64,000 bases of DNA from NCBI RefSeq assembly GCF_003076475.1, contig NZ_CP020919.1, forward strand, positions 1,302,001 to 1,366,000. Reading direction: 5' to 3'. The position numbers and the translations under genes were made by a program. The stretch is from Flavobacterium kingsejongi (GTDB taxonomy: Bacteria; Bacteroidota; Bacteroidia; Flavobacteriales; Flavobacteriaceae). Every line of letters begins with the position of its first letter. Position 1 is the first letter of the stretch. The notes under the pieces are model-generated. The model ran no database searches. It was not told where the DNA came from and was given only the letters and a program-made list of their open reading frames with translations. Of this stretch, positions 1 to 8,278 are shown in pieces.

Positions 1-132
1 TATGAAAGGATTTCCTGCTTGAATATTTTTTTCTCTTCTGGCTTTTTCTTCTTTAGAAAGTTTTTCTTTTTTCTGAGCAGATACTGTTCCGATTGTGAAC
101 AAAATAAAAATTAATAAATAGTACTTCTTCAT
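1..132 (-). CDS. Partial secreted protein of unknown function (N-terminus only)
   Basis: The reverse strand reads an ATG at 130-132 followed by a typical signal peptide (MKKYYLLIFILF..., ending SAQ) and then a Lys/Glu-rich stretch up to the window edge. Only about 44 codons are visible, so function cannot be assigned. It starts 5 nt after the stop of the transglutaminase-like gene at 138 and is probably the third gene of that minus-strand operon. Confidence 0.6.
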   Translation of the reverse strand, partial: MKKYYLLIFILFTIGTVSAQKKEKLSKEEKARREKNIQAGNPFI

Positions 133-137
133 AAGAA

Positions 138-1181
138 TTAATTTTTGTTAAAGGTATTTAATTTTTTGTTTTCATATTTACTTCTTTCTTCTTTCAAAGA
201 AACTAACCAATTGAGGTACATATCTTCCGGCATATTTCTATACCCAATTTGATGAATATGTTCGTACTCTTTTTGTAAATCTTTAAAGAGTAAATCACGT
301 TTTATTTTATCTTCATTTTTTTCGATTTGCTTATAATGAGTCTCAGCTCTTAAAATCAAAGCAGTTGCAAAATTCGGATAGTTTTTAATTGCAGTTTCTG
401 TACACTTTAAGATAAACATTCCATCATTATTTGGAAATTTAGAATTGTAATTGTTTGCTAGATCAACCAATACTAAAGCTATACTTTCCTTATTATTTAA
501 AGCTTTCATATACACGCCGTTTGTTATTGCATCGACATGAACAAACCCCGAAGCCATTATCCACGCATCTATTGGAAACATCCTACTTGTCAATTCTGTA
601 TTGTACCAACCATCCTTTAAACTTCGATGTTTGATATAAATATGGTTTGGGGCTAATGCTAAATTGGCTTCAATACCAATTTCTTCACACAAGATTTTAT
701 ACAGATATGGCAATGAATGGCAATTACCTTTATGTGTTTTTACAAGTTTTGAAACGAAAAGATTTTCAGGAGCATTATGTCCGAAAACGTCATTGAAGTC
801 ATAACCAAATGGCTCGTATTTGTAAATTTTACCATCAATACTAAGTGGCAAAGTATCACATAATATTGAAAATATTGAAGCACGTTTGTTAACTACATCT
901 TTATCTCTTTCGGCATAATCAAGTTTTTTGCTATGTATGATTGAGTTGCTTAATACATGCATCAAGTTAATTTGTTTATCAACAAATGTAGTATCCAAAT
1001 TTCCATCTAAATATGCATTTTCAACTGAGAAAACGGCTTTCTTGAAACTGTAAGAGCTTTCATTTTGAATCATACTGCTCAGCAGGGTATAACTTTCTTC
1101 AAATAGTTTTTCCTTATTTTGAGCTATCGCATAAAACTTTGAAAACAATAGTAAAAGAAGTATGAAGGTGCTTTTTGTCAT
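138..1181 (-). CDS. Secreted transglutaminase-like protein (paralog 2)
   Basis: A 347-aa protein with an N-terminal signal peptide (cleavage near AIAQ, residue 21). The middle carries a Cys-His arrangement typical of transglutaminase-like cysteine folds: GNCHSLPYLY with Cys154, PNHIYIK with His180, and WYNTE with Glu196 where the third catalytic acid normally lies. The C-terminal third is helical and Lys/Glu-rich. It is clearly paralogous to the gene upstream (1184-2548), which shares GxCHSxPxLY, PNHxYIK and WYNxELT in the same order. The 2-nt gap between the two genes indicates one operon. Whether it cross-links, hydrolyses or only binds substrate cannot be read from sequence. Confidence 0.75.
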   Translation of the reverse strand: MTKSTFILLLLLFSKFYAIAQNKEKLFEESYTLLSSMIQNESSYSFKKAVFSVENAYLDGNLDTTFVDKQINLMHVLSNSIIHSKKLDYAERDKDVVNKRASIFSILCDTLPLSIDGKIYKYEPFGYDFNDVFGHNAPENLFVSKLVKTHKGNCHSLPYLYKILCEEIGIEANLALAPNHIYIKHRSLKDGWYNTELTSRMFPIDAWIMASGFVHVDAITNGVYMKALNNKESIALVLVDLANNYNSKFPNNDGMFILKCTETAIKNYPNFATALILRAETHYKQIEKNEDKIKRDLLFKDLQKEYEHIHQIGYRNMPEDMYLNWLVSLKEERSKYENKKLNTFNKN

Positions 1182-1183
1182 TA

Positions 1184-2548
1184 TTAGTTTTTAAATTTTA
1201 TTATCGTTCCTTTAAATTGTTTAGCCAGTTTTTCACTTTCTTCTTTATTCTTTGTTTCTTTTAATGAGTTTAGCCATTTTTCATAAGCATCTGCGGGCAT
1301 AAGTTGAAACCCTAAATCGTCAACTAACTTATATTGTGCGTGCATTTGTTGTAAAATTTCAATTGCCTGTGGATAGTTTAATATTTTATTTCTTCCATCC
1401 TGGGTTTGTGTATTTATTCCTAATTCTTTTACAACATATTTTAACCGTGCCTCATTATAATTTGCTTTAACCATATTAGCATTGATACTCGTTGGATATA
1501 ATTCAATGGCTTTATTAATTACTTTATCAACAAATTCATCATAGCCAAACTTATGGATGTAACCACTGGCTAAATCAGTATAAAATTGTGAAAGCACTTG
1601 TTGTTTTGTTAGATTTTGCATATAGATTTTATTCTGCATCGCTTCAGCAGTAATATATCCATTGTTTAAAATAAAAGATGAAACGGTAAGCATTCCGTTT
1701 GTCAGCTCTAAGTTATACCACTTGCTTTTTTCATCTTGAAATTTAATGTATGAATGATTTGGAGAAAGTGCTAAATAAGCTTCTGCGTCGATTGCTTCAG
1801 CAAGTATCAAATAAAGCAATGGCATTGAGTGACATTGTCCGGTATTTGTCTTTAAAAGTTTAGTTACAAACATTTTCGCCCAATTCTCTCTGCCCCAATA
1901 ATCCTCAAAATCATATTTGATTGGAAAGTGTTTTTCTTTAAATCCTTTAATCTGCATCGGTTGAGTAAAGAATTCGAAAAGCATAAAGTTTTTAGCTGTA
2001 TTACTATTGGCATCAAAGTTTCTCTCTTTCATTTTTGCCAAAATAAATTCAGCAGATTGTTTTATAACTTTGTCAAATTCTACTTTATCAAGTTTGTTTT
2101 CGAAATAAGCATTTTCAATATCGAAATTGACATCTTTCACCGAATAGTTGTCAACATCAATATGTAGCATCTTGTCAAACACTTCTCTGTAACGCTCGGT
2201 CCCAGGGATTTGTAACAGGGAGGGGAGGTCATATTGTATAGTAGACTGCAATTCTTCTATATCAGATTTCACACTATTCAAGGTCTCTATACGAAGCTTT
2301 TCATGCTGGTCTACCTCATTCATAATCTGCTCGTTCTGTCGTTGCTGATAATTTTTACCAGTAGATGGTAGTTGAGTTGCAGAAGGCGCCAGAAAACTAT
2401 CCATACCCGAAGGATAAATAGATGGTACTGGAGGTTTGATTTCTGGTAAACCAGGTGTCGTTATTGTTTGACCATTTAAATATACAGTAAACAGTACAAC
2501 GCTAAAGGTTATAAGCTTACGGATTGTTGAAAATTTATTATTTCTCAC
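1184..2548 (-). CDS. Secreted transglutaminase-like protein (paralog 1)
   Basis: A 454-aa protein with a signal peptide (VVLFTVYLNGQ) followed by a Pro-rich low-complexity stretch (residues about 30-65), a Gln/Glu-rich helical segment, then the Cys-His core: GQCHSMPLLY (Cys239), PNHSYIKF (His265) and WYNLELT (Glu281). This matches the spacing in the downstream paralog. It is the first gene of the minus-strand operon and is divergent from the XRE regulator at 2611, so the 62-bp gap must hold both promoters. The enzyme family assignment rests on motif order; substrate is unknown. It may act on the cell surface because it is exported. Confidence 0.75.
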   Translation of the reverse strand: MRNNKFSTIRKLITFSVVLFTVYLNGQTITTPGLPEIKPPVPSIYPSGMDSFLAPSATQLPSTGKNYQQRQNEQIMNEVDQHEKLRIETLNSVKSDIEELQSTIQYDLPSLLQIPGTERYREVFDKMLHIDVDNYSVKDVNFDIENAYFENKLDKVEFDKVIKQSAEFILAKMKERNFDANSNTAKNFMLFEFFTQPMQIKGFKEKHFPIKYDFEDYWGRENWAKMFVTKLLKTNTGQCHSMPLLYLILAEAIDAEAYLALSPNHSYIKFQDEKSKWYNLELTNGMLTVSSFILNNGYITAEAMQNKIYMQNLTKQQVLSQFYTDLASGYIHKFGYDEFVDKVINKAIELYPTSINANMVKANYNEARLKYVVKELGINTQTQDGRNKILNYPQAIEILQQMHAQYKLVDDLGFQLMPADAYEKWLNSLKETKNKEESEKLAKQFKGTIIKFKN

Positions 2549-2562
2549 TTTATTCCTAACTT

Positions 2563-2574
2563 GGACGTACGTCC
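2563..2574. promoter_or_regulatory. Perfect 12-bp palindrome between divergent genes
   Basis: GGACGTACGTCC is its own reverse complement and lies in the short gap between the transglutaminase-like operon and the XRE regulator. A candidate operator for the XRE protein encoded next to it. Confidence 0.45.
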
Positions 2575-2603
2575 TATAGTATTTATTATTAGAACTCTCA
2601 ATT

Positions 2604-2621
2604 TTGTCCTGTGCGGGACAA
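2604..2621. promoter_or_regulatory. Inverted repeat over the XRE start codon
   Basis: TTGTCC-N6-GGACAA is a perfect inverted repeat whose loop contains the GTG start codon of the XRE gene. It shares the GGAC/GTCC core with the palindrome 30 bp upstream, consistent with an autoregulatory operator pair. Confidence 0.4.
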
Positions 2622-2832
2622 AGACAAAGAATATTTACAAAATTTTGGAGCCAACCTTAAGAAAATTCGCGAAGACAAAGGCTTTACTCAAGCCCAGCTT
2701 GCTATTGACAGCGATTTGGATATCTCCTATATCAGCCGTATTGAAAACGGCAGGATTAGTCCGTCCCTAATCTATCTCAAATATCTTGCTGACGCACTTG
2801 GTGTGGATATGAAGCAATTAATTAGCTTTTAG
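2611..2832 (+). CDS. Small XRE-family HTH transcriptional regulator
   Basis: A 73-aa single-domain protein. Residues about 13-67 form a Cro/CI-type helix-turn-helix (NLKKIREDKGFTQAQLA, then YISRIENG, then LIYLKYLADALGV). The size resembles restriction-modification controller proteins and other stand-alone autoregulators, but no methylase or nuclease is visible nearby. The start is GTG; no in-frame ATG lies before the HTH. It is divergent from the transglutaminase-like operon and convergent with the polymerase cassette. Confidence 0.8.
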   Translation: MRDKDKEYLQNFGANLKKIREDKGFTQAQLAIDSDLDISYISRIENGRISPSLIYLKYLADALGVDMKQLISF

Positions 2833-2937
2833 TAGGTAAGACTTTTCCGAAGCGAACATACAAAATATTTTTTCTATATCCTTACGGAAAAACCTCAAAA
2901 AGTAAAAATAAGTATTTTTACGTGGTTTCTTTACTTA

Positions 2938-5900
2938 TCATCTTTCGGCATTTCCCATCTTATGTCTTGGCAGACCTATCTCATGCTCCTGCGGGTACGG
3001 CGCTCTATGGGTCATGCTTACATCTTCCCGAATATTTCTATGTATATCATACTGCTTCTCACTGCTTTGAGAATACCGCGGATCTGGAATAAAGGGCATT
3101 TTTGCCATCTTAATTATTGTTACTGTAGGAAAATGATAATCAACCTCAACATTTCCTAGCAATAGATAACATCCCCCGCCTTGAAAAGGGTACTTTTTAA
3201 GACTGTCTGTAAAATGTGCCGTATCAAAAAGCTCACCTTCAACATCTATCCATGTTCCGAAATACATTGCACCCATCTTGGTTGGAACATGCTTTCGGGA
3301 AATCAAATACGCCAGCATTTTTACTGTTTTTTTGTGATGCTTTAATAAGTCTTTTGCCATCACACTGCCTCTGAATTTTGTCTGCAACAGATTGAATGGC
3401 GTGCAGGAAACAGGAAAGCTTAATAATTCAATTTCATCGAAAGCATCCTCAAAGTTTGAACGTTCCAATACAGGGAGGCTGTATTCCTGTAGCGGTTCCT
3501 GAAGAAGCATCAAACTGCGATTTTCAGGTTTGAAATTTACCAGTATCAGCCTTGCAATGACTAATAACTGGTTCTTGGTTTTGCCTGTGAAACGAAACGC
3601 TCCGATAAATATTAATATTTGGATTCCCTCGATTCCAATCGGAATTCTATTTATAAAATCTTCCAGTGAAATATATTCCCCATTTAACTGACGCTCTGTA
3701 ACTATATGCTGAGCAATTTTAGCTTCCAATCCTTCCAGATGCATTAGCCCAAGGTAAACGTCGATGCCATAAAGCGTGGTTTCATATTCGCTTTTATTTA
3801 CGCATGGATTATGTATTATTGCACCTGACATACGGGCCTCATGCACATAAACTTCAGTTCTGTAAAAACCTCCCTGATTATTTATTACCGCAACCATAAA
3901 TTCAATTGGATAATGTACCTTAAGGTATAAACTCTGATAACTTTCTACAGCATAGGATGCAGAATGCGCTTTGCAAAAGGAATATCCTGCAAACGATTCG
4001 ATCTGGCGATAAATTTCCTGGCTAAGTTCCAAAGGATGGCTTTGACGCTCACAGCATTCAAAAAAGTTATCTTTTACTTTCTGAAGAGCGGATTTTGACC
4101 TTCCTTTTCCGCTCATTGCCCTGCGCAAAATATCACCGTCTGCCGCGGGAAGTCCTCCATAATGCAGGGCTATCTTTATTACGTCTTCCTGATATACCAT
4201 TATACCATACGTCTCACCGAGCTGCTCCTTAAATACGTCATGGAAGTACTCAAATAGGTCTGGATTATTATGCCTGAAAATATATTCCTTCATCATTCCA
4301 CTTTGGGCAACGCCCGGACGAATAATAGACGATGCGGCCACAAGGATCTTGTAGTTATTGCATTGTAGTCTTCTAAGAAGCCCGCGCATTGCAGGACTTT
4401 CGATATAAAAACAGCCGATAGTTTTACCACGACTTAAATATTGATTGCATAAAGCCTCATCTTTGGAAAGCGATGTGTCCCTAATATCGACATTGATGCC
4501 ACGGTTCTTACGTATCAGTTTGACACTATCATCAATATGGCCTATTCCGCGCTGGCTCAAAATATCGAATTTTTCAAAACCAATATCTTCTGCCACATGC
4601 ATATCGAACAGTGCGATTGGAAATCCTTTTGGTGGCATTTCCAGCACTGTAAAATTTGTAATAGGTTCTTCAGAAATGAGTATGCCACATGAATGCATAC
4701 TTCTTTGATTAGGGTATTTTTCAAGCAGCATTCCATATTCCTGTACTTGTTTCACCACTTTATTGGTGTCATGGAGTTCCATAGGGTTTTTAACCAGAAC
4801 ATCAAGTTCTTCTTTTGGAAGCCCGAATACTTTTCCAACCTCCCTGAAAATTGATCGGTATTTAAACTCGACATTGGTACCGCAAAAGGCTACATGTTCG
4901 GCTCCGTAGCGGCTGAAGATATATTCTAATATAATGTCACGTTCTTTCCATGACCAGTCAATATCGAAATCCGGAGGGCTCTTACGGTTTACATTTAAGA
5001 AACGTTCAAAATATAAATCCAGTTCGAGAGGACAGATATCGGTAATTCCCAAACAATATGCGATAATGCTGTTAGCCCCACTGCCGCGGCCAATATGCAT
5101 AAATCCCATGCTATTGCTGTAGCGAATAATGTCCCAAGTAATGAGAAAGTAACCGCTGAACTCTAGTTCTTCAATTACCTTCAATTCTTTTACTACTCGC
5201 TCCTTAGCGGCAGTATTATCCGCACCGTATTTTTTGACCATGCCTTGTTGGGCAATCTGTCTGAGGAGTTTCATATCCTCATTTCGATTTTTGGTGTAGT
5301 ATTTCTTATTACGTGGTATTCCGAATTCATATTCAAAATTGCACTGGTCGATGATACTTTGAGTATTTTGAACGATAGTTGGATAATGCGTATATTTTTC
5401 CAATATTTCTGAAAGAGGCAGCATTGTTTCTGAATCATTGCAATAATCCTCCGCAGTTAATTTTGACCCAAGCACGTTTAGATCGATAGCACGTAATATT
5501 TTATGAAGGTTATATTCTTTTTTATTCCTAATTGTAACAGGATGAAGCATCACCATTTTCTCTAACCTGTTTTTCCATTTTTCTTTATATAATATAAGAA
5601 GCTCTTCAGGCTTGATCCCGATGTATTCATTTTCTTGTAGGTTAGACGGGGCATTGCTGATAGGATAAATTACGATAACATTATCGAAAGCCGGCGCAAG
5701 GATTGGAAGCGGTGAATCCTCAAAATTATGCTTTGTCAAAAATCGGTTCATTTCTCCTAAGCCTTCGCGGTTTAGGGCTAGACCAATATATCGCAATGTA
5801 TGCTGGCACCGAAATTCAATTCCTACAAGTGGTTTTATAGATGCAGCTTTACATAACTTAATAAAATCGTAAATGCCTGTTACCGTATTGATGTCAGTAA

Positions 5901-6003
5901 GTGCCATAGATTCTGCTTTGCATTGAATCCCCAGCTGTACCAATTCTTCAACTGGTATAGTGCCATAGCGTAGGCTGTGAAATGAGTGGCAATTGAGGTA
6001 CAT
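2938..6003 (-). CDS. Error-prone DNA polymerase III alpha-like subunit (DnaE2-type)
   Basis: A 1021-aa C-family polymerase. The N-terminus is a PHP domain (NCHSFHSL near residue 4; LTDINTVTG near 36). The palm contains GRGSGANS and PPDFDIDW, which supplies the Asp pair of the catalytic centre, then SFCKAHSASYA of the fingers, a tandem HhH region and a C-terminal OB-fold-like segment. Length and lack of long C-terminal extensions fit the DnaE2/ImuC branch used in damage-induced translesion synthesis rather than the replicative enzyme (usually longer in this phylum). It starts 3 nt after the Y-family polymerase stop, so the two are cotranscribed, probably under the divergent LexA-like repressor. 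Confidence 0.88.
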   Translation of the reverse strand: MYLNCHSFHSLRYGTIPVEELVQLGIQCKAESMALTDINTVTGIYDFIKLCKAASIKPLVGIEFRCQHTLRYIGLALNREGLGEMNRFLTKHNFEDSPLPILAPAFDNVIVIYPISNAPSNLQENEYIGIKPEELLILYKEKWKNRLEKMVMLHPVTIRNKKEYNLHKILRAIDLNVLGSKLTAEDYCNDSETMLPLSEILEKYTHYPTIVQNTQSIIDQCNFEYEFGIPRNKKYYTKNRNEDMKLLRQIAQQGMVKKYGADNTAAKERVVKELKVIEELEFSGYFLITWDIIRYSNSMGFMHIGRGSGANSIIAYCLGITDICPLELDLYFERFLNVNRKSPPDFDIDWSWKERDIILEYIFSRYGAEHVAFCGTNVEFKYRSIFREVGKVFGLPKEELDVLVKNPMELHDTNKVVKQVQEYGMLLEKYPNQRSMHSCGILISEEPITNFTVLEMPPKGFPIALFDMHVAEDIGFEKFDILSQRGIGHIDDSVKLIRKNRGINVDIRDTSLSKDEALCNQYLSRGKTIGCFYIESPAMRGLLRRLQCNNYKILVAASSIIRPGVAQSGMMKEYIFRHNNPDLFEYFHDVFKEQLGETYGIMVYQEDVIKIALHYGGLPAADGDILRRAMSGKGRSKSALQKVKDNFFECCERQSHPLELSQEIYRQIESFAGYSFCKAHSASYAVESYQSLYLKVHYPIEFMVAVINNQGGFYRTEVYVHEARMSGAIIHNPCVNKSEYETTLYGIDVYLGLMHLEGLEAKIAQHIVTERQLNGEYISLEDFINRIPIGIEGIQILIFIGAFRFTGKTKNQLLVIARLILVNFKPENRSLMLLQEPLQEYSLPVLERSNFEDAFDEIELLSFPVSCTPFNLLQTKFRGSVMAKDLLKHHKKTVKMLAYLISRKHVPTKMGAMYFGTWIDVEGELFDTAHFTDSLKKYPFQGGGCYLLLGNVEVDYHFPTVTIIKMAKMPFIPDPRYSQSSEKQYDIHRNIREDVSMTHRAPYPQEHEIGLPRHKMGNAER

Positions 6004-6006
6004 GGC

Positions 6007-7197
6007 TTATTTTTTTCTCTTTAATATTTCATTTTTATTGTTGGGCTTGAAAATGGCACCACCTCCGCGCATTACGGCATCAAAGCCATAGCGTGTTTTC
6101 ATCCTGTCCATAGCCTGGTACAGCGAAAGCATTTCTTCGGTATCATCAAACATATTTATCTGGTAAGTACCACGTACCAGACCACTGAAGCGGATTCCGA
6201 TCAGGCGAAGACGCATTCTGCGCTGGAATAGTTTATTGAACAATTCCGTCACATTCTTTATCAGTATATGGTCTGCAGAAGTGTACTGTACCTTACACTG
6301 CTTGGTTTCCGTGTCGAAATTTGAATAGCGTATCTTAACGACTACCGTTGAGGTAAGCCATTCTTCAGACCGAAGCTGAAAGGCCAGTTTTTCAACCATG
6401 CCCTGTAGCACACTTTTAAGTTCGCCAAGATCTATAGTATCCTGCAAGAAAGTATGTTCTGTAGAAATGGATTTGCGTTCCGTGTAGGGTTCAACGGGAT
6501 TATTATCTATACCATTTGCTTTTTTCCATAACTCAATACCATTTTTGCCAATCATCTGCTGTAGTACCTCAGCCGGCATTTCGGAAAGTGTCTGGATATT
6601 GCGGACACCGATACGAGAAAGCAACTGGAAAGTAACATCGCCAACCATTGGAATTTTTTTTATGGACAGTGGATTAAGAAATGGTCTAACCATATTTTCT
6701 GGTATCTCAAGATTTCCTTTAGGCTTTCCTTCTCCGGTGGCAATTTTAGATACAGTCTTGTTAACAGACAACGCAAAACTTATAGGCAATCCCGTTTCCT
6801 TTGTAATGGATTGGGCAAGTTCATTGGTCCATATATAAGAACCATAGAATTTATCCATACCGGTGATATCAAGATAAAATTCATCAATACTGGCTTTTTC
6901 CACAACCGGTGCTTTCTCTTCAATAACTTCAGTTACGGCATGGGATAAGCGAGAATATAATTCCATATCACCTTTCATTACTTTTGCCTGCGGGCAAAGA
7001 CGCAGCGCCATCTTAATTGGCATTGCAGAACGTACTCCGAAAGTCCTAGCTTCATAAGAACATGAAGCAACGACACCTCTTTCACCTCCGCCAATAATCA
7101 GTGGAATACCATTCAATCTTGAATCAGTAAGCCTCTCGCAGGACACAAAAAATGTGTCCAGATCCATGTGCACAATTGCCCTTCCCATAACCTTCAT
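6007..7197 (-). CDS. Y-family DNA polymerase (DinB/Pol IV-like)
   Basis: About 396 aa when started at the ATG 7195-7197 (MKVMGRAIVHMDLD). An ORF extends upstream to 7296 but would overlap the divergent repressor gene and has no polymerase homology. Motifs: HMDLDTFFVSCERL (metal-binding Asp), SYEARTFGVRSAMP, KASIDEFYLDITG (catalytic Asp-Glu), the HhH region KIPMVGDVT and a little-finger domain. It inserts nucleotides opposite damaged bases and here partners the DnaE-like polymerase encoded 3 nt downstream. No ImuA/RecA-like gene is visible, so the cassette is a two-polymerase version controlled by the S24 repressor. Confidence 0.88.
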   Translation of the reverse strand: MKVMGRAIVHMDLDTFFVSCERLTDSRLNGIPLIIGGGERGVVASCSYEARTFGVRSAMPIKMALRLCPQAKVMKGDMELYSRLSHAVTEVIEEKAPVVEKASIDEFYLDITGMDKFYGSYIWTNELAQSITKETGLPISFALSVNKTVSKIATGEGKPKGNLEIPENMVRPFLNPLSIKKIPMVGDVTFQLLSRIGVRNIQTLSEMPAEVLQQMIGKNGIELWKKANGIDNNPVEPYTERKSISTEHTFLQDTIDLGELKSVLQGMVEKLAFQLRSEEWLTSTVVVKIRYSNFDTETKQCKVQYTSADHILIKNVTELFNKLFQRRMRLRLIGIRFSGLVRGTYQINMFDDTEEMLSLYQAMDRMKTRYGFDAVMRGGGAIFKPNNKNEILKRKK

Positions 7198-7217
7198 TTT
7201 TGTACCAAACAAAATTA

Positions 7218-7267
7218 GTACAGATTGTAACAAATAAATTATATTTGCTGATACAAATTGTAACAAA
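7218..7267. promoter_or_regulatory. Paired operator-like repeats between lexA-like and polymerase genes
   Basis: Two near-identical sites, TACAGATTGTAACAAA (7219-7234) and TACAAATTGTAACAAA (7252-7267), have the same orientation with a 33-bp period (about three helical turns). The second contains the perfect palindrome TACAA-A-TTGTA. A TATATTTG -7-like element (7239-7246) lies between them. Likely binding sites of the adjacent S24 repressor. Confidence 0.6.
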
Positions 7268-7273
7268 AATAAC

Positions 7274-8038
7274 ATGTCTTTATTTTCCGACAACATCAGA
7301 AGCCTAAGGCTTAAAAAGAAAATTTCTCAGGAAAAGGTCGCTATAAGCCTCCTAATAACACGTGGGAGGTATGCAAAGTATGAAGACGGGACTTCTGAAG
7401 CTCCTTATGAAATATTGAAAAGAATATCAAAATATTATCAGGTCAGTATTGACATTCTGCTATGTGTTGACGTAAGGAAAGTCAAAATTGATGAATTGGT
7501 TATGCTTGAGAATAACAGGGTTCTATTACCAGTTATAGTGAATAATGATGGTGAAAGTTTTATAGAAATTGTTACGCAAAAAGCCCAGGCTGGCTACATG
7601 AACGGATATTCTGATCCGGAATATATTGAAAGCCTGCCTCGTATTTCGCTGCCTTTTTTAGGTTCTGGCCTGCACAGGGGATTTACTGTTGATGGAGATT
7701 CCATGCCACCGCATGAGAACGGCGATGTAATTATCGCTAAATATATGGAAAGACTTAACGAGCTTGTTACGGGCAGGACTTATATTATTATGACTAAAAA
7801 TGATGGGATTGTCTATAAAAGATTGAACAAAAACAAGAAAAATGTATTGGCACTTGAATCTGACGAATCGTTTTATAATCCTTATGAAGTAAAGGCATCA
7901 GACATTGAACAGATATGGGAGTTTAAATGCAATTTGGGAAAAAAGGACACTAAGCGGGTAAAAGTTATACCGGGAAGTATTGAGGAAATGTTTTTGGAAT
8001 TAAAGAATGACATTCAGAAATTACAGCATAAGAAATAA
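7274..8038 (+). CDS. LexA/CI-like repressor (XRE HTH plus S24 peptidase)
   Basis: A 254-aa protein with an N-terminal XRE helix-turn-helix (residues about 5-62), a linker with a plausible self-cleavage Ala106-Gly107, and an S24 domain with the Ser nucleophile in DGDSM (Ser143) and general-base Lys in VYKRL (Lys182). This is the layout of RecA-stimulated self-cleaving repressors of the CI/LexA type. It is divergent from the two-polymerase operon, with repeated operator-like sites between, so it probably represses both itself and the mutagenesis genes until DNA damage. The HTH is XRE-type, not the winged helix of canonical LexA. Confidence 0.88.
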   Translation: MSLFSDNIRSLRLKKKISQEKVAISLLITRGRYAKYEDGTSEAPYEILKRISKYYQVSIDILLCVDVRKVKIDELVMLENNRVLLPVIVNNDGESFIEIVTQKAQAGYMNGYSDPEYIESLPRISLPFLGSGLHRGFTVDGDSMPPHENGDVIIAKYMERLNELVTGRTYIIMTKNDGIVYKRLNKNKKNVLALESDESFYNPYEVKASDIEQIWEFKCNLGKKDTKRVKVIPGSIEEMFLELKNDIQKLQHKK

Positions 8039-8062
8039 AAAACAAGAAATTTTTACAATTCG

Positions 8063-8085
8063 GCTGGCATATGTCAGCTTTTTTT
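8063..8085 (+). terminator. Rho-independent terminator after the S24 repressor gene
   Basis: GCTGGC-ATAT-GTCAGC stem followed by seven T residues, 24 nt after the repressor stop. The rest of 8086-8278 is AT-rich with no supported gene and probably holds the promoter of the MauE-like gene. Confidence 0.75.
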
Positions 8086-8278
8086 ATTTGAATTTCCTTA
8101 AAAAAATGAAAAAATGCTCGTTTTTTACAAATTTTGGATCGTTTTTGTTAACAATCCTTCAAATTTATTGTCATAATTTCGCTTTGTATAATACTTGTAC
8201 CGTGATAATTAAGTGATTAATACAATAATCCTATCGTGATTATTAATTATAAACGTCAACAGAGAAAAAGACTAAGAC

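Noticed and set aside
2561..2770. 69-aa plus-strand ORF beginning before the XRE gene
   Set aside because: Different frame from the clear HTH protein; no homology.
2611..2832. Controller gene of a restriction-modification system
   Set aside because: Size and HTH fit, but no methyltransferase or nuclease gene lies in the neighbourhood.
7198..7296. Upstream extension of the Y-family polymerase
   Set aside because: It overlaps the divergent repressor gene and the operator-like repeats; the polymerase fold starts at the ATG at 7197.
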